NCBI RefSeq assembly: GCF_029761915.1
Contig: NZ_CP121695.1
Coordinates: forward strand, 6,539,501 to 6,603,500
Direction: 5' to 3'
DNA length: 64,000 nucleotides
Source: Bradyrhizobium sp. CB1650
GTDB lineage: Bacteria > Pseudomonadota > Alphaproteobacteria > Rhizobiales > Xanthobacteraceae
The notes beneath the pieces were generated by a model. The model ran no database searches. It saw only the letters and a program-made list of their open reading frames with translations, and was not told the DNA's origin. Every line of letters starts with the position of its first letter. Position 1 is the stretch's first letter. Shown piece after piece: positions 62,847 through 64,000 of this stretch. The translations under genes were made by a program, and so were the position numbers.

Positions 62847-64000
62847 GTGCTTTTGCGGCCCGCAGGTCGACGGTGTCGAAGCCCTCCGTAAACCGGTCGT
62901 AGACCGGCTGGAGGAGCGCCATCGCGTCGGCGGGACGCCCCTGATCGCGCAGCAGCTGAGCAAGGCTCGTGGCCGCGCGCAGTTCCCAGGACAGCGCGCC
63001 TTGCTGGCGCGCCCAATCGAGCCCTCGCCGGAAGTGATCCTCGGCCGTCGCCGCAGCGCTGGAGCCTCCTTGCAACAGTAGAAGCTCGCCCTTCACGCGC
63101 AGTAACTCGGCAAATAGCCAGCGTTCTTCGATGCGTTCGCAGTGGTCAATCGCCGCATCGACCATAATGAGCCCATCACCGATCTGCCCAGTGCGGCCGA
63201 GGGCCTCTCCCGTCACCGTGCAGAACGTAATCGTCTCCCAGGCGACCCTGCCCTCACCGACTCCGTAGTCGCCGGCGCGCAGCAGCCGTAGTCCGGTATC
63301 GAGGTCGCCGCGTTTGATCAGCAGCACTCCCCGATTTCTGCGGCCCAAGGCAGCCCAGAATGGCAACGGATGCCGTGCCGACTGGTCGACGAGCATTCCC
63401 AGGTAGGATTCCGCTGCGGCCAGATCGCCGACCCACAGCGCGATCGTGCATGCATGAGCCAGGGCGTAACACAGCGAGAGCACATGATTGGCCCCGCGAG
63501 CTTCCTCAACGCTGTTGTCGGCGACGCGCATCGCCTGATCGGGAAACCCTTGCAACCACAGAATCCAGGCAAGAAGAACGCGCGCCTGCACGTGCGGGCG
63601 GAACTGAAAGCGAAGGACAGGCGATGTGTAATTAGCGGTGACATACTCATCGAGCGCCCGTTCGAGATGACGCCGCGCGCCCAGTAGATCGCCTAGATAG
63701 TGCAGCGAGATAGCCGTCATGTGATCGCCGACCAGCCGGTAATTTGGGTCGGGGCGGTTTGCCGCCAGGGCGCAGAATCTCTCCGCTAGTTCCAGCGCCA
63801 TGCGATGCTCGCTGCGTGCGACGTGAAAGAGCCACAAACCCCAAAGCGAAGTCAGCCGGTACTCGGCATCGTCAAGACTCTCAGCAATCTCGAAGGCCTT
63901 TGTCCAGGCTGCGCCAGCCCCAGGAACGGCATCCTTGAGATCATAAGCATACATCAGCAATCCGCCGAGGGCGGCATGGAGCTTCATCTCACCGCGCGCA
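62827..64000 (-). CDS. Winged-helix/NB-ARC/TPR regulator, C-terminal part (paralogue)
   Basis: The visible ~390 codons are the TPR-like C-terminal half of a protein closely related to the regulator at 27885: SLDDAEYRLTSLWGLWLFHVARSEHRMAL, YLGDLLGARRHLERALDEY, ILWLQGFPDQAMRVADNS, GALSWELRAATSLAQLLRDQGRPADAMALLQPVYDRFTEGFDTVDL. The N-terminal DNA-binding and ATPase domains lie beyond the window. Its stop is 20 bp inside the lysR 3' end on the other strand, exactly as in the 27.8-kb block. Confidence 0.85.
   Translation of the reverse strand, partial: ARGEMKLHAALGGLLMYAYDLKDAVPGAGAAWTKAFEIAESLDDAEYRLTSLWGLWLFHVARSEHRMALELAERFCALAANRPDPNYRLVGDHMTAISLHYLGDLLGARRHLERALDEYVTANYTSPVLRFQFRPHVQARVLLAWILWLQGFPDQAMRVADNSVEEARGANHVLSLCYALAHACTIALWVGDLAAAESYLGMLVDQSARHPLPFWAALGRRNRGVLLIKRGDLDTGLRLLRAGDYGVGEGRVAWETITFCTVTGEALGRTGQIGDGLIMVDAAIDHCERIEERWLFAELLRVKGELLLLQGGSSAAATAEDHFRRGLDWARQQGALSWELRAATSLAQLLRDQGRPADAMALLQPVYDRFTEGFDTVDLRAAKALIDALQ

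Noticed and set aside
1..64000. tRNA, rRNA, replication origin, phage integrase or attachment sites
   Set aside because: None recognised by eye on either strand; a tRNA search program would be decisive for short RNA genes.

Overview
The window looks like a chromosomal accessory region of an alphaproteobacterium close to Bradyrhizobium (Nitrobacteraceae). Composition is GC-rich. Small families common in that group are present: DUF6894, DUF3551, an ECF sigma/NrsF pair and a Cys-rich 71-residue protein. Almost all genes are on the minus strand. I saw no rRNA, tRNA, CRISPR array, phage genes or intact IS. Organism assignment is inference from gene content only.

Layout. 0-4 kb: aquaporin (cut by the edge), frameshifted catalase, AraC regulator, decayed acetolactate synthase (ALS). 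4.4-16.3 kb: NTF2-like exported protein, two RND efflux systems (each adaptor plus pump, no outer-membrane factor), a Ser/Thr/Pro/Gly-rich exported protein, Ohr, a Tat-exported alpha/beta hydrolase. 16.5-20.4 kb: second decayed ALS, ECF sigma with NrsF anti-sigma, a LysR regulator, and head-to-head remnants of a DUF1275 gene and the hydrolase. 20.4-26.1 kb: a C1/alcohol oxidation operon (formaldehyde dehydrogenase, GlcG-like protein, PQQ dehydrogenase with the D-x-D signature of lanthanide enzymes, periplasmic binding protein, two c cytochromes). 26.2-33.4 kb: DUF5666 protein, winged-helix/NB-ARC/TPR regulator, PrpF remnant and PrpB, DUF6894. 33.5-41.8 kb: AaeA/AaeX/AaeB-like efflux, DUF1275 and cyoABCD. 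41.8-50 kb: second copies of the exported protein and hydrolase, a fused mdcA/malonyl-CoA decarboxylase frame, response-regulator and acyl-CoA dehydrogenase scraps, D-lactate dehydrogenase. 50-64 kb: broken YrdC, acetolactate decarboxylase (ALDC) with an N-terminal ribbon-helix-helix-like segment, DUF3551, EamA and GNAT, broken di-haem peroxidase, cupin plus second ALDC, frameshifted OsmC and ferritin-like genes, and a frameshifted LysR beside a second NB-ARC/TPR regulator.

The most unusual feature is a dispersed cassette centred on a 24-bp interrupted palindrome (AATCCAAY-N8-RTTGGATT) at eleven places. Ten lie just upstream of a minus-strand gene; the eleventh is 26 bp upstream of the plus-strand lysR at 61903. 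In eight copies the palindrome sits at one of two spacings (59-62 or 87-89 bp) from the first start codon. Two neighbouring truncated genes end on a stop codon supplied by the other edge. Downstream genes include two ALS copies, the RHH-ALDC and its 5' remnant, a cupin-ALDC operon, the malonate genes and stress genes. I read this as a portable LysR-type operator/promoter spread by duplication, around which acetolactate/acetoin, malonate and stress functions were recruited and partly decayed.

Many genes carry single-base indels (catalase, mdcA, YrdC, peroxidase, OsmC, ferritin-like, LysR). Whether these are pseudogenes or read errors cannot be settled from the sequence alone.
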